Of a DNA stretch of 11,837 nt, positions 1 through 6,896 are shown in pieces (positions within the stretch are counted from its first letter, which is position 1; each line of letters starts with the position of its first letter). Origin of the DNA: Chloroflexota bacterium. GTDB taxonomy: Bacteria > Chloroflexota > Dehalococcoidia > UBA1127 > JACQUN01. Below the pieces are notes generated by a model that saw nothing but the letters and a program-made list of their open reading frames with translations, was not told the DNA's origin and made no database searches. The stretch covers positions 1 through 11,837 of the forward strand of contig JACQUN010000158.1 of the NCBI GenBank assembly GCA_016210285.1, given 5' to 3'. Both the position numbers and the translations under genes were made by a program.

Positions 1-75
<75 letters not shown>

Positions 76-90
76 ACGGAATCAGCATTG

Positions 91-139
91 TCGGGCCGGA
101 AGCCTCTCGCCTGGAGAGAGCACCGGCCCGATAGTTTTT
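91..139 (+). terminator. Intrinsic terminator after tRNA-fMet
   Basis: A perfect 9-bp stem (TCGGGCCGG 91-99 with CCGGCCCGA 123-131) encloses a second small stem (CTCTC 104-108 with GAGAG 114-118). It is followed by a T run at 135-139. This is a classic rho-independent terminator 15 nt behind the tRNA 3' end and should separate the tRNA transcript from the oxidoreductase gene. Confidence 0.9.
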
Positions 140-200
140 CTCCTCCAGCCCGCCGACACCACCCAGGCTGCTGCGCGTGACCTGCCCTTCCCATCACACG

Positions 201-229
201 ACCGGGCCAGGCAACAGCACGTGTATAAT
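201..229 (+). promoter_or_regulatory. Possible promoter for the luciferase-like gene
   Basis: A perfect TATAAT lies at 224-229, preceded directly by TG, and sits 39 nt upstream of the ATG at 269. No convincing -35 hexamer is seen at the usual 17-nt distance, so the call rests on the -10 element and on its position just after the tRNA terminator. Confidence 0.45.
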
Positions 230-268
230 AGGGAGCACCCCCCGAGAGCATGGGAGACGCAACCCGTC

Positions 269-1189
269 ATGCACTTCGGTGTCATTGCGCCCAACATGGG
301 GGCGATTGCCTCGCCAGAAAGCCTCACACGCATCGCGCAGGAGACGGAGGCCCTGGGATTTGACGTCTTCTGGGTCAGCGACCACCTGATTCTGCCCAGA
401 GAGCTTCGCTCGCGCTACCCGTACAGCTCCTCCGGCGCCTTCCCCCTGGGCCCCGAGGACAACATCCTCGAGCCCCTCACCGTGCTGGCCTACATCGCCG
501 CCCAGACCCAGCGGGTGCGGCTGGGCGTCAGCGCCCTCATCATCCCGTACCGCAACCCTGTCTTCACCGCCAGGATCCTCACCACCCTGGACATGCTTTC
601 CCACGGGCGGGTCATCCTGGGTGCCGGCGTGGGGTGGATGCGGGAGGAGTTCCAGGCCCTTCAAGCCAACTACGAAGCCAGGGGAGCCCTCACCGACGAG
701 TACCTCCAGGTCATGCGCGCCCTCTGGACACAGGAGAGCCCCAGCTTCCAGGGAAGATATTACAAGATGGAGGGGATCGCGTTCCACCCCAAGCCAGTGC
801 AGAAGCCGAGCATCCCCATCTGGATCGGCGGCAATACCCCGCCTGCGCTCCGGCGCGCCGCCCGCCTGGGCGACGGCTGGCACACCGTCCGCCAGACGCC
901 GGAGGAGGTTGCCCGGAGCCGCGAGGCGCTGGCCCGCTACTGCCACGAGCATGGCCGCGATGCCCAGGACATAGAGGTCTCTCTCAGAGCTAGCCTGGAG
1001 ATCACCGACACCCCGCCGGAAGGCCAGAGGACGCCCTTCACCGGGACGCCAGAGCAGGTGCTGGAAGACACCCGCCGATACCAGCAGGTCGGCGTCTCCC
1101 ACATCGCCTTCGCCCCCAGGGGGCGCACCCTGGACCAGGTGCTGGGGCACGTGCGGCGGTTCGCCAGAGAGGTGCTGCACAAAGTCTAG
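269..1189 (+). CDS. LLM-class F420-dependent oxidoreductase
   Basis: This 306-residue protein is a luciferase-like monooxygenase-fold (TIM barrel) enzyme of the kind that usually uses the deazaflavin F420, less often FMN. Visible family marks are the N-terminal barrel strand (residues 1-10, HFGVIAPN), WVSDHL at 35-40, a GAGVGW turn at 118-123 typical of cofactor phosphate binding, IWIGG at 184-188 and GDGW at 201-204; length is normal for the Rv2161c-like subgroup. The substrate cannot be read from sequence. I chose the ATG at 269 because the protein then begins exactly at the first barrel strand. The frame extends upstream to a GTG at 221, but that overlaps the likely -10 box and adds unrelated residues. 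The Shine-Dalgarno (GGGAG near 252-256) is weakly spaced. It appears to be a single-gene unit: a tRNA terminator precedes it and a repeat cluster follows. Confidence 0.88.
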   Translation: MHFGVIAPNMGAIASPESLTRIAQETEALGFDVFWVSDHLILPRELRSRYPYSSSGAFPLGPEDNILEPLTVLAYIAAQTQRVRLGVSALIIPYRNPVFTARILTTLDMLSHGRVILGAGVGWMREEFQALQANYEARGALTDEYLQVMRALWTQESPSFQGRYYKMEGIAFHPKPVQKPSIPIWIGGNTPPALRRAARLGDGWHTVRQTPEEVARSREALARYCHEHGRDAQDIEVSLRASLEITDTPPEGQRTPFTGTPEQVLEDTRRYQQVGVSHIAFAPRGRTLDQVLGHVRRFAREVLHKV

Positions 1190-1224
1190 GGCCCTGAACG
1201 ATATGGCCGTTCCCCCTTCCACTT

Positions 1225-1333
1225 GCTCAGGGCGAACGGCAAACCCAACCCCTGTTCATGGCGTCATCTTCGGCAGGCTCAGGGCGAACAGGCGCCTCAC
1301 CCGTTCATGGTGAGCCTGCCGAACCACGAATGG
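1225..1333. repeat. Tandem inverted-repeat cluster (TGAGCCTG/CAGGCTCA family)
   Basis: The 13-mer GCTCAGGGCGAAC occurs at 1225-1237 and again at 1277-1289, and GTTCATGG occurs at 1254-1261 and 1303-1310, so two copies of one unit lie in tandem. The second copy is a good inverted repeat: arm 1269-1289 (TTCGGCAGGCTCA...GAAC) pairs with arm 1303-1323, matching except for four central positions. A further nested palindrome (1302-1333, CCGTTC... to ...GAATGG) overlaps the right arm. Related sequence recurs upstream of panC. Such elements resemble dispersed REP-like intergenic repeats; here they fill the gap between two same-strand genes and could act as a transcript-end or stabilising hairpin. Confidence 0.75.
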
Positions 1334-1346
1334 ATGAGGAGGACCC

Positions 1347-2135
1347 ATGCCAGAGGATATCCTGCTGAAGATAGGGGACTCCGTCGCCACGGTCACCTTC
1401 AACCGGCCCGGCCAGCGCAACGCCATCAGCTACTCCATGTGGCTGGAGCTCCAGCGCCTGGCGGTGGACCTGGAGCATGACCCCTCGGTGCGAGTGGTGG
1501 TCTTTACCGGGGCAGGCAAGGACGCCTTCTCCGCCGGCGCCGACATCAAGGACTTCGACCTCTACCGCGACATCAGCGAGAAGGCGAAGCTCTATGCCGC
1601 AGCCTCCGAGGGAGCCATGGAACGGCTGGCAGCCTTTTCCAAGCCTACGATTGCCCTGGTCAGGGGCTACTGCGTGGGCGGCGGGTGCGAGCTGGCCGCC
1701 ACCCTGGACCTGCGGGTCGCCGCAGAGAACGCTCGGTTCGGGGTGCCAGCGGCGCGACTGGGCATCACCATCGGCTACAGGGAGATGCGCCGCCTGGTGC
1801 AGCTTATAGGGCCAGGGGTCACCAGCCACATCCTCCTCACCGCGCGGCTCCTGGATGCCCAGGAGGCGCTGCGCGTCGGCCTGGCGAACGCCGTGCTCCC
1901 CCTGGAAGAGGTGGAGGAGTACACCTACAAGCTGGCGCAGGAGGTCGCTTCCCTGGGGCCTCTGGCCCACCGTTACAACAAGGAGGTGCTGCGGACGGTG
2001 CTGGCCAACCCAGCCCTGGCGGGCCTGACGCCGGAGGCGGAGCACCTGCCGTTTCGCGTGTTTGACTCCGAGGACTACCGGGAGGGCCGCCGCGCCTTCC
2101 TGGAGAAGCGCAGGCCGAGGTTTGGGGGCAGGTAG
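1347..2135 (+). CDS. Crotonase (enoyl-CoA hydratase/isomerase) family protein, non-canonical
   Basis: This 262-residue protein has the crotonase fold that binds acyl-CoA thioesters. Seen in order: NRPGQRNAIS at 19-28, SAGADIKDF at 62-70 and GYCVGGGCELA at 107-117, which together form the CoA pocket and oxyanion hole. The first catalytic glutamate of rat enoyl-CoA hydratase (Glu144) aligns with Glu115. The second (Glu164, in FGQPE) aligns with Ala135 in FGVPA, and the usual GIIPGAGGTQRL stretch is replaced by GITIGYREMRRL. A plain hydratase is therefore unlikely; an isomerase, hydrolase or lyase reaction of this superfamily is more plausible. The start is firm: AGGAGG at 1337-1342 lies 4 nt before the ATG. 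No gene is close enough downstream to be cotranscribed without passing the new promoter at 2152. Confidence 0.88.
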   Translation: MPEDILLKIGDSVATVTFNRPGQRNAISYSMWLELQRLAVDLEHDPSVRVVVFTGAGKDAFSAGADIKDFDLYRDISEKAKLYAAASEGAMERLAAFSKPTIALVRGYCVGGGCELAATLDLRVAAENARFGVPAARLGITIGYREMRRLVQLIGPGVTSHILLTARLLDAQEALRVGLANAVLPLEEVEEYTYKLAQEVASLGPLAHRYNKEVLRTVLANPALAGLTPEAEHLPFRVFDSEDYREGRRAFLEKRRPRFGGR

Positions 2136-2151
2136 AGGCAAGCATACCACC

Positions 2152-2179
2152 TTGACACCCTCAGCCCAAATGCTATGAT
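2152..2179 (+). promoter_or_regulatory. Strong sigma-70-type promoter of the peptidase-panB operon
   Basis: A perfect -35 TTGACA (2152-2157) is separated by 16 nt from TATGAT (2174-2179), which is itself preceded by TGC, giving an extended -10. It is the best promoter match in the window. The predicted transcript starts near 2186, leaving about 155 nt of leader before the ATG at 2341. Confidence 0.8.
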
Positions 2180-2246
2180 GAAGGTGCCACCTACCCCACC
2201 GGGGCGGTGAGCCTGTCTCGGACACGAGGGAGCCGCGGGGATCGCC

Positions 2247-2336
2247 ATGACCACGACGGCATGTGGACCTCTTGCGCACAGACCGAACGCCTTCCTGGGC
2301 TTTCCCAGGGAGGCGTTTACTTTTGCTTTGCTGTGA
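2247..2336 (+). CDS. Possible 29-residue leader peptide
   Basis: An ATG at 2247 opens a 29-codon frame starting MTTTACGPLAHRP and ending ...FTFALL, with TGA at 2334-2336, 4 nt before the peptidase ATG. The frame runs through the whole terminator hairpin (2286-2317), so ribosomes translating it would unfold that hairpin, and its stop could pass ribosomes to the next start, which has a poor Shine-Dalgarno. A G-rich stretch (GGGG 2237-2240) 6 nt upstream is only a weak ribosome site. Three threonine codons follow the start codon, but there is no long run of one amino acid as in classical attenuators. Chance is a real alternative. Confidence 0.25.
   Translation: MTTTACGPLAHRPNAFLGFPREAFTFALL
2286..2324 (+). 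terminator. Intrinsic terminator inside the operon leader
   Basis: Strands 2286-2299 (AACGCCTTCCTGGG) and 2304-2317 (CCCAGGGAGGCGTT) form 14 consecutive pairs with a single T-G wobble and a 4-nt loop CTTT. T-rich sequence TTTACTTTTGCTTT follows from 2316. It lies between the strong promoter at 2152-2179 and the operon's first gene, so much transcription should stop here unless the hairpin is prevented from forming. Confidence 0.85.
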
Positions 2337-2340
2337 AGCG

Positions 2341-3318
2341 ATGCACAACGCCATTACCGATGTCCCAGGCATCAAGGTGGGCCACTACACCGACCGGGAG
2401 CACGCCACCGGCTGCACCGTTGTCCTGTGCGAGGAGGGTGCTGTCGGCGGCGTGGACGTGCGCGGCTCCGCCCCTGGGACCCGCGAGACGGAACTGCTGC
2501 GTCCCATGAACCTGGTGCAGCAGGCCCACGCCGTCGTCCTCAGCGGGGGGAGCGCCTTCGGCCTGGATGCCGCCAGCGGGGCCATGCGCTACCTGGAGGA
2601 GCGGGGCATCGGCTTCCGTATAGGCCCAGCGGTGGTGCCCATCGTGCCCGCCGCCATCCTCTTCGACCTGGGCGTAGTCACCCACCTGGTCCGCCCCGGG
2701 CCAGAGGCCGGCTATGCAGCCTGCCAGGCTGCCTCTTCAGAGGCAGTGCCAGAGGGCTCTATCGGTGCAGGGACCGGTGCAACGGTCGGCAAGGCGCTGG
2801 GCCTCTCCAGGGCGGTGAAGGGTGGCATCGGTACTGCAAGCCTCGCGCTTGGAGACGGGCTGGCCGTGGGAGCCATCGTTGCAGTGAACGCGTTCGGGGA
2901 CGTCGTGGACCCTGCCACGGGCCAACTGCTTGCCGGCCCCCGCCAGGAGGATGACCACGGCTTCCTGAGCACCCTGGAACTGCTGGCCCAGGGGCTGGCG
3001 CCTCCACGCACGCCACTGCCCACCAGCACCACCATCGGAGTGGTGGCCACCAGTGCACGCCTGGCCAAGGAGCAGGCCAACAAGCTGGCCCTCCACGCCC
3101 ACGATGGCCTGGCCCTGGCCGTCCGTCCGTGCCACGCCATGGGGGACGGCGATGCTTTCTTTGCGCTGGCCACGGGCCGCAGCGAAACACCCGTTGAGAT
3201 GAACCGCCTGGGGGCTGCGGTGGTGCAGGTGGTCGCTCAGGCCATCCTCAACGCCGTGCTGAAGGCGGAAGGCCTCGGGGGGATACCTTCCGCCAGGGAA
3301 GTGCTGCGCCATGCGTGA
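2341..3318 (+). CDS. P1-family peptidase (DmpA/NylC-like, autoprocessed)
   Basis: This 325-residue protein belongs to the N-terminal-nucleophile family of DmpA aminopeptidase and NylC 6-aminohexanoate-oligomer hydrolase, which cut themselves into two chains to expose a Ser or Thr nucleophile. Seen here are NAITDVPGIKVGHYTD at 3-18, the SGGSAFGLDAASG loop at 68-80, TTIGVVATSA at 230-239, HDGLALAVRP at 254-263 and DGDAFFALATG at 269-279. The predicted nucleophile is Thr230; the residue before it is Ser229, whereas many relatives have Asn. The substrate is unknown: D-amino or beta-aminoacyl peptides and amides are the usual range. The ATG at 2341 matches the family's start; the frame runs open further upstream only through the terminator. 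Its stop overlaps the next gene's start by 8 nt, implying translational coupling. Confidence 0.88.
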   Translation: MHNAITDVPGIKVGHYTDREHATGCTVVLCEEGAVGGVDVRGSAPGTRETELLRPMNLVQQAHAVVLSGGSAFGLDAASGAMRYLEERGIGFRIGPAVVPIVPAAILFDLGVVTHLVRPGPEAGYAACQAASSEAVPEGSIGAGTGATVGKALGLSRAVKGGIGTASLALGDGLAVGAIVAVNAFGDVVDPATGQLLAGPRQEDDHGFLSTLELLAQGLAPPRTPLPTSTTIGVVATSARLAKEQANKLALHAHDGLALAVRPCHAMGDGDAFFALATGRSETPVEMNRLGAAVVQVVAQAILNAVLKAEGLGGIPSAREVLRHA

Positions 3319-4249
3319 CCTGAAAGAGGCCGCCATCGGGTTCATCGGCGCGGGCACGGTAGGGAGCACCCTGGCGATGGCCCTGGCTCGCACCGCCTAC
3401 CAGGTGAAGGCCATCGCCAGCCGGACATTCGCCTCAGCCGAGCGATTGGCCGCCCAGGTGCCCGGGTGCCACGCTTATCGCTCTCCCCAGGAGGTGGCGG
3501 AGGTCTGTGATCTCGTCTTTATCACGACCCCCGACGATGCGATCCGCACGGTGGCAACGGCGGTGCGCTGGCGCAGGGGCCAGGCCGTTGTCCACTGCTC
3601 AGGGGCAGAGACCCTGGAGCCCCTGGCCCCTGCCCGGGCCGCGGGATCCCTTGTTGGCTCCATCCACCCTCTCCAGACCTTCAGCAGCCCGGAGCAGGGG
3701 ATGTCGGCTCTCCCTGGCACCGCCTTCGCCATTGAGGCAGAGCCACCCCTGCGGGAGGCCCTGGAAGGGCTGGCCTCGGCCCTGGGCGGCTGGCCGATCC
3801 ACATCAGGGCAGAGGACCGCGTCCTCTACCACATCAGCGCTATCACCGCCTGCGGCTTTCTTGCAACGGTGGTGAAGCTGGCGGCAGACCTGTGGGATAC
3901 CTTTGAAGAGCGGGAGCGAGGGAGCAGGGGACAGGAGATGGCCCTGACGGCGCTGCTGCCCCTGGTGCGGGGAACGCTGGAGGGCCTGGGGCGCCAGGGC
4001 CTCCCCGGTGCCCTCACAGGCCCATTTGTTCGCGGCGATGTGGGCACCATCCGGAAGCACCTGGCAGCCCTGGAGGCGCGGGCCCCCAGCTTCCTGCACC
4101 TCTACTGCCACCTGGGGCTGGCAGAGCTTCCCATAGCTCGGGCCAAGGGCAGGCTCGACCAGAGGGCGGCGGCAGAGATCCAAGAGCTACTGGAGCAAAG
4201 CCTGGTATCCCAGGGTGAGCCAGTGGGCGAACCCCAGCATAGGGGATAG
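3311..4249 (+). CDS. Rossmann-like/DUF2520 protein, candidate ketopantoate reductase
   Basis: This 312-residue protein has an N-terminal NAD(P)-binding Rossmann fold (GFIGAGTVGSTLA at 10-22, with ITTPDDAI at 71-78) and the HCSG (95-98) and GSIHPLQTF (116-124) signatures of this family. The C-terminal helical DUF2520 half follows, including TGPFVRGDVGTIRKHL at 236-251. As I recall, the alternative ketopantoate reductase PanG of Francisella has this type of architecture, and genes of this family often sit beside panB and panC. With panB two genes downstream, panC nearby and no classical panE in view, NADPH reduction of ketopantoate to pantoate is a reasonable inference, not proven. The residues YHISAITACGFLATV at 173-187 differ from the HxAAxxASN-like helix I expect in the family. 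The start overlaps the peptidase stop, and the next gene begins 2 nt after its own stop. Confidence 0.82.
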   Translation: MRDLKEAAIGFIGAGTVGSTLAMALARTAYQVKAIASRTFASAERLAAQVPGCHAYRSPQEVAEVCDLVFITTPDDAIRTVATAVRWRRGQAVVHCSGAETLEPLAPARAAGSLVGSIHPLQTFSSPEQGMSALPGTAFAIEAEPPLREALEGLASALGGWPIHIRAEDRVLYHISAITACGFLATVVKLAADLWDTFEERERGSRGQEMALTALLPLVRGTLEGLGRQGLPGALTGPFVRGDVGTIRKHLAALEARAPSFLHLYCHLGLAELPIARAKGRLDQRAAAEIQELLEQSLVSQGEPVGEPQHRG

Positions 4250-4251
4250 AG

Positions 4252-5988
4252 ATGGACGAAGCGCTGCAAAAGGTCCTGGACACCATCAGGCCCAGGGAGG
4301 AGGAGGGCCCGGACAAACGCTGCCCCCTGGCCGAGGCGGTGCGGCGCCACCTGCGCCCCGGCATGACGGTGCACCTGGCCGCCGATGCCCAGGCCGCCGC
4401 CTGCGAGGTGGTGCGTGCCTTTCACGGAACGCATCCGGGGTTCACCCTGGCTGCATCCCTGGTGGAGCAGCACGCCCTGAATCTGGTCCACGCGGGCCTG
4501 GTGCGAAAGGTCATCACCTCCAACTTCGGCAACATGAACCCCACGCCAGGGCCAAGCGCCATCGTGGGCCGGGCGCTCAAGGCCGGCCTGGAGATAGAGA
4601 ACTGGTCGCTGCTGACCATGTGCCAGCGGTTCATGGCCGGGGCCATGGGCCTCCCCTTCCTCCCCACCCGTTCCCTCCTGGGAAGCGACCTGGCCCGGGA
4701 GAACCCTCAGTCGTTCCAGGAGATGCACGACCCCTTCGGCTCCGGCCAGGCCGTCGGCCTGGTGCAGGCCCTGCGCCCCGATGTCTCCATCGTCCACTGC
4801 GTCCTCGCCGACCGGGAGGGGAACGGCATCCCCGCCTACATGGACGGCGAGGCCGCCTGGGCCGCCCGCGGCGCGCGAGAGGGCGTCATCATCACGGCGG
4901 AGCGGGTGGTCTCCAGTGGGGCCCTGCGCAGCCACTCACCCCTGGTCAAGGTCCCCGCCTTCAAGGTCCTGGCGGTATGTGAGACCCCCTTCGGCGCCCA
5001 CCCCCAGAGCCTCTTCCACGCCTGGCTCCCCGAGGTGCACCCCTACGCCGAGGACCGGGAGTTCACCCTGGAGCAGCGCCGCGCCTCCCGCAGGCCCGAG
5101 GACATGGACGCCTGGCTCCGGCAGTGGGTGCTGGACGTTGGGGGACACGAAGGCTACCTGTCCAAGCTGGGCGCCCGCCTGGACGGGCTGCGACAGAAGG
5201 CATCCCTTGCGGCATGGGAGGAGGAGGCCACCGCCCGCTTCCGCAACGATGTCGCCCCCAACGCCGCCGAGTACATGACCGTGGTGGCAGCCCGCCGCAT
5301 AAGGGAGCGGGTCAAGGCCAACAGCTACCGCCTGCTCCTCAGCGGCGTGGGCACCGGCGGCCTGGCGGCCCACATGGCCTTCTACTGGCTGCGCCAGGAG
5401 GGGTACGATGTCTCCCTCATCGTGGGGGTAGGGCCCTTCGATTTCCTCCCCCGCAACGCCAACCTGGACAGCGTGTATCACCTGGCGACGGCCAAGATCA
5501 CCGCCGACGTGTTTGACATCTACGGCTCCTACCTCAGGGGGCCGGAGAGCCGCTGCCTGGGCGTCCTGGGTGCTGCGCAGGTAGATAGGCGCGGCAACAT
5601 CAATACCACACGCCTGGCGGATGGGACTTTCCTCATCGGCACGGGTGGCGGCAACGACCTGGCAGCCGGGGCCTCTGAGGCCCTGGTGGTGACGCCCCTC
5701 TCGACGCAACGCTGCCGGGAGCGCCTGGACTACCTCAGCATCCCAGGGGAGCGGGTCGCTGCCCTGGTCTCCGACCTGGGGGTGCTGGAGAAGCGGGATG
5801 GGGAGCTCACCCTGGCGGCTTACTACCCGCAGGCAGGCCGCGAGGAGGCCCAGGCTATCCAGCACATCCAGCAGCAGTGCGGCTGGCCCCTGCGGGTGGC
5901 AGCGCAGGTTGCGGCGGAGCCGCCGCCCACGGGCGAGGAGTTGGCCCTGCTGCGGGCCCTGGACCTGCACCGGGAGTTCTTGAGCTAG
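4252..5988 (+). CDS. Fused glutaconate-CoA-transferase-like protein lacking the catalytic Glu
   Basis: This 578-residue chain corresponds to the alpha and beta subunits of class I (glutaconate-type) CoA-transferases joined in one polypeptide. The alpha-like half spans about 25-290 ([28 protein letters not shown] at 113-140, LGSDL at 143-147). The beta-like half spans about 338-578 ([16 protein letters not shown] at 361-376, [14 protein letters not shown] at 440-453, GTGGGNDLA at 463-471, LAAYYP at 521-526). In Acidaminococcus GctB the catalytic Glu54 lies in IVESG; the matching stretch here is IVGVG at 390-394, with Gly392 in place of the glutamate. A covalent CoA-thioester mechanism therefore looks impossible. 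Catalytically different relatives exist, such as IpdAB, a CoA-transferase-fold ring hydrolase of steroid breakdown. The ribosome site AGGGG (4241-4245) and the 2-nt gap place it in the operon. Confidence 0.85.
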   Translation: MDEALQKVLDTIRPREEEGPDKRCPLAEAVRRHLRPGMTVHLAADAQAAACEVVRAFHGTHPGFTLAASLVEQHALNLVHAGLVRKVITSNFGNMNPTPGPSAIVGRALKAGLEIENWSLLTMCQRFMAGAMGLPFLPTRSLLGSDLARENPQSFQEMHDPFGSGQAVGLVQALRPDVSIVHCVLADREGNGIPAYMDGEAAWAARGAREGVIITAERVVSSGALRSHSPLVKVPAFKVLAVCETPFGAHPQSLFHAWLPEVHPYAEDREFTLEQRRASRRPEDMDAWLRQWVLDVGGHEGYLSKLGARLDGLRQKASLAAWEEEATARFRNDVAPNAAEYMTVVAARRIRERVKANSYRLLLSGVGTGGLAAHMAFYWLRQEGYDVSLIVGVGPFDFLPRNANLDSVYHLATAKITADVFDIYGSYLRGPESRCLGVLGAAQVDRRGNINTTRLADGTFLIGTGGGNDLAAGASEALVVTPLSTQRCRERLDYLSIPGERVAALVSDLGVLEKRDGELTLAAYYPQAGREEAQAIQHIQQQCGWPLRVAAQVAAEPPPTGEELALLRALDLHREFLS

Positions 5989-6014
5989 CGGCGCCTTTGA
6001 GGCAGGCACAACAT

Positions 6015-6044
6015 GGGCGCTACCCCGCTCCAGGGGAGCGCACC
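6015..6044 (+). promoter_or_regulatory. Stem-loop with two bulged adenosines upstream of panB (pan-motif-like)
   Basis: The 71-nt gap before panB can fold as GG 6015-6016 / CC 6043-6044, GCGCT 6017-6021 / AGCGC 6037-6041, and CCCC 6023-6026 / GGGG 6033-6036 with loop GCTCCA. This leaves A6022 bulged on the 5' side and A6042 bulged on the 3' side. A single hairpin with two bulged adenosines in front of pantothenate genes is how I recall the pan RNA motif reported from Chloroflexota, Bacillota and Deltaproteobacteria. It ends just before the Shine-Dalgarno (AAGGGGGG about 6047-6054), so an effect on panB translation is plausible. An alternative fold CGCTCC 6026-6031 / GGAGCG 6035-6040 exists. 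Confidence 0.45.
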
Positions 6045-6059
6045 GAAAGGGGGGCAGCC

Positions 6060-6896
6060 ATGCGCATCACCATCCGGGACATCCAGGAGATGAAGCGCCG
6101 GGGGGAGAAGATCCCCATGCTCACCGCCTACGACTACACCACCGCCAGGCTGGTGGACGAGGCGGGGGTGCCTCTGATTCTCGTCGGGGACAGCCTCGGC
6201 CAGGTGGTGCTGGGCTACGACTCCACCATCCCCGTCACCATGCATGACATGCTCCACCACACCAAGGCCGTGGTGCGCGGGTCAAAGCGCGCCCTGGTGG
6301 TGGGGGACATGCCGTTCATGAGCTACCACCTGGACGCCAGGCAGGCGCTGCAAAACGCAGCCCGCTTCATCCAGGAGGGGGGCGCCGGCGCCGTGAAGCT
6401 AGAGGGGGGACGGCGCGTGGCAGAGACGGTGCGTCGCATTGTGGAGTGCGGCATCCCCGTCATGGGGCACATCGGACTGACGCCCCAGTCCATCCACCAG
6501 CTTGGAGGCTATCGGGTGCAGGGCAAGACCCGCGAGGCCGCCGCTGCCCTTCTTGACGACGCCCTGGCCCTCCAGGAGGCAGGTGCCTTCGCAGTGGTCC
6601 TGGAGTCCGTCCCTGCCCCCCTGGCGCGGGTCATCACCCTGCGCCTCTCGGTGCCCACCATCGGCATTGGGGCCGGGAAGTTCTGTGACGGCCAGGTCCA
6701 AGTGGTCCACGACATGCTGGGCCTGTTCACCGACTTTGTCCCCAAGCACTGCCGCCGCTACGCCGACCTGGCCGGGGCCATCAAGGAGGCCGTTGGATGT
6801 TACGTCAAGGACGTGCAGGGGGAGCAGTTCCCCTCGGAGAAGGAGAGCTTCACCATGGACGAGTCAGTCCTGGCGGATCTCCTGGCGCGAAGGTAG
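6060..6896 (+). CDS. panB: 3-methyl-2-oxobutanoate hydroxymethyltransferase
   Basis: PanB transfers a hydroxymethyl group from 5,10-methylene-tetrahydrofolate to alpha-ketoisovalerate, giving ketopantoate, the first committed step of pantothenate and CoA synthesis in the cytosol. The 278-residue length is standard. Visible marks are [17 protein letters not shown] at 20-36, [18 protein letters not shown] at 42-59 with metal-binding Asp44, VGDMPF at 81-86 with Asp83, VKLEGG at 112-117 with Glu115, [10 protein letters not shown] at 135-144, the general-base region LESVP at 181-185 with Glu182, and IGIGAG at 201-206. All key residues are present. The ATG at 6060 follows a strong AGGGGGG site and matches the family N terminus; the frame is open upstream but codes nothing similar. 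It lies 71 nt after the CoA-transferase-like gene, probably in the same transcript, with a pan-like hairpin in between. Confidence 0.95.
   Translation: MRITIRDIQEMKRRGEKIPMLTAYDYTTARLVDEAGVPLILVGDSLGQVVLGYDSTIPVTMHDMLHHTKAVVRGSKRALVVGDMPFMSYHLDARQALQNAARFIQEGGAGAVKLEGGRRVAETVRRIVECGIPVMGHIGLTPQSIHQLGGYRVQGKTREAAAALLDDALALQEAGAFAVVLESVPAPLARVITLRLSVPTIGIGAGKFCDGQVQVVHDMLGLFTDFVPKHCRRYADLAGAIKEAVGCYVKDVQGEQFPSEKESFTMDESVLADLLARR

Larger units (their letters stand above)
2186..2340 (+). promoter_or_regulatory. Structured 5' leader with internal terminator (candidate attenuator)
   Basis: The leader begins with a stable hairpin (CACC 2188-2191 / GGTG 2206-2209 outside CCCC 2194-2197 / GGGG 2201-2204, loop ACC). 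A small TGTC/GACA hairpin (2214-2217, 2221-2224) follows, then a possible closing stem GGCGGT (2203-2208) / ATCGCC (2241-2246) that would compete with the first hairpin. It ends in a 14-bp terminator 24 nt before the operon's first codon. Promoter plus structured RNA plus terminator plus gene is the layout of a riboswitch, protein-binding leader or leader-peptide attenuator. It could also be an independent short RNA gene ending at about 2324. I do not recognise a known riboswitch class in it. Confidence 0.55.

Noticed and set aside
221..268. Upstream GTG start extending the luciferase-like protein by 16 residues
   Set aside because: It overlaps the TATAAT at 224-229 and adds residues unlike the family, whose barrel strand begins at the ATG at 269.
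194..1222. Long minus-strand frames opposite the oxidoreductase, CoA-transferase-like, panB and panC genes
   Set aside because: They are mirror frames of GC-rich coding sequence; their translations are low-complexity and lack motifs, while the plus-strand products are clear family members.
2211..2266. Two ACGA loops suggesting a guanidine-II (mini-ykkC) riboswitch
   Set aside because: The flanking stems do not close as the required CC-ACGR-GG type hairpins, and the downstream genes are not those normally controlled.
2263..2340. GTG start extending the P1 peptidase by 26 residues
   Set aside because: It would translate the terminator hairpin and U-tract in another frame, with no family similarity; the ATG at 2341 matches the family's N terminus.
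2186..2340. T-box leader
   Set aside because: No TGGNACCGCG-type T-box sequence or specifier stem is present.
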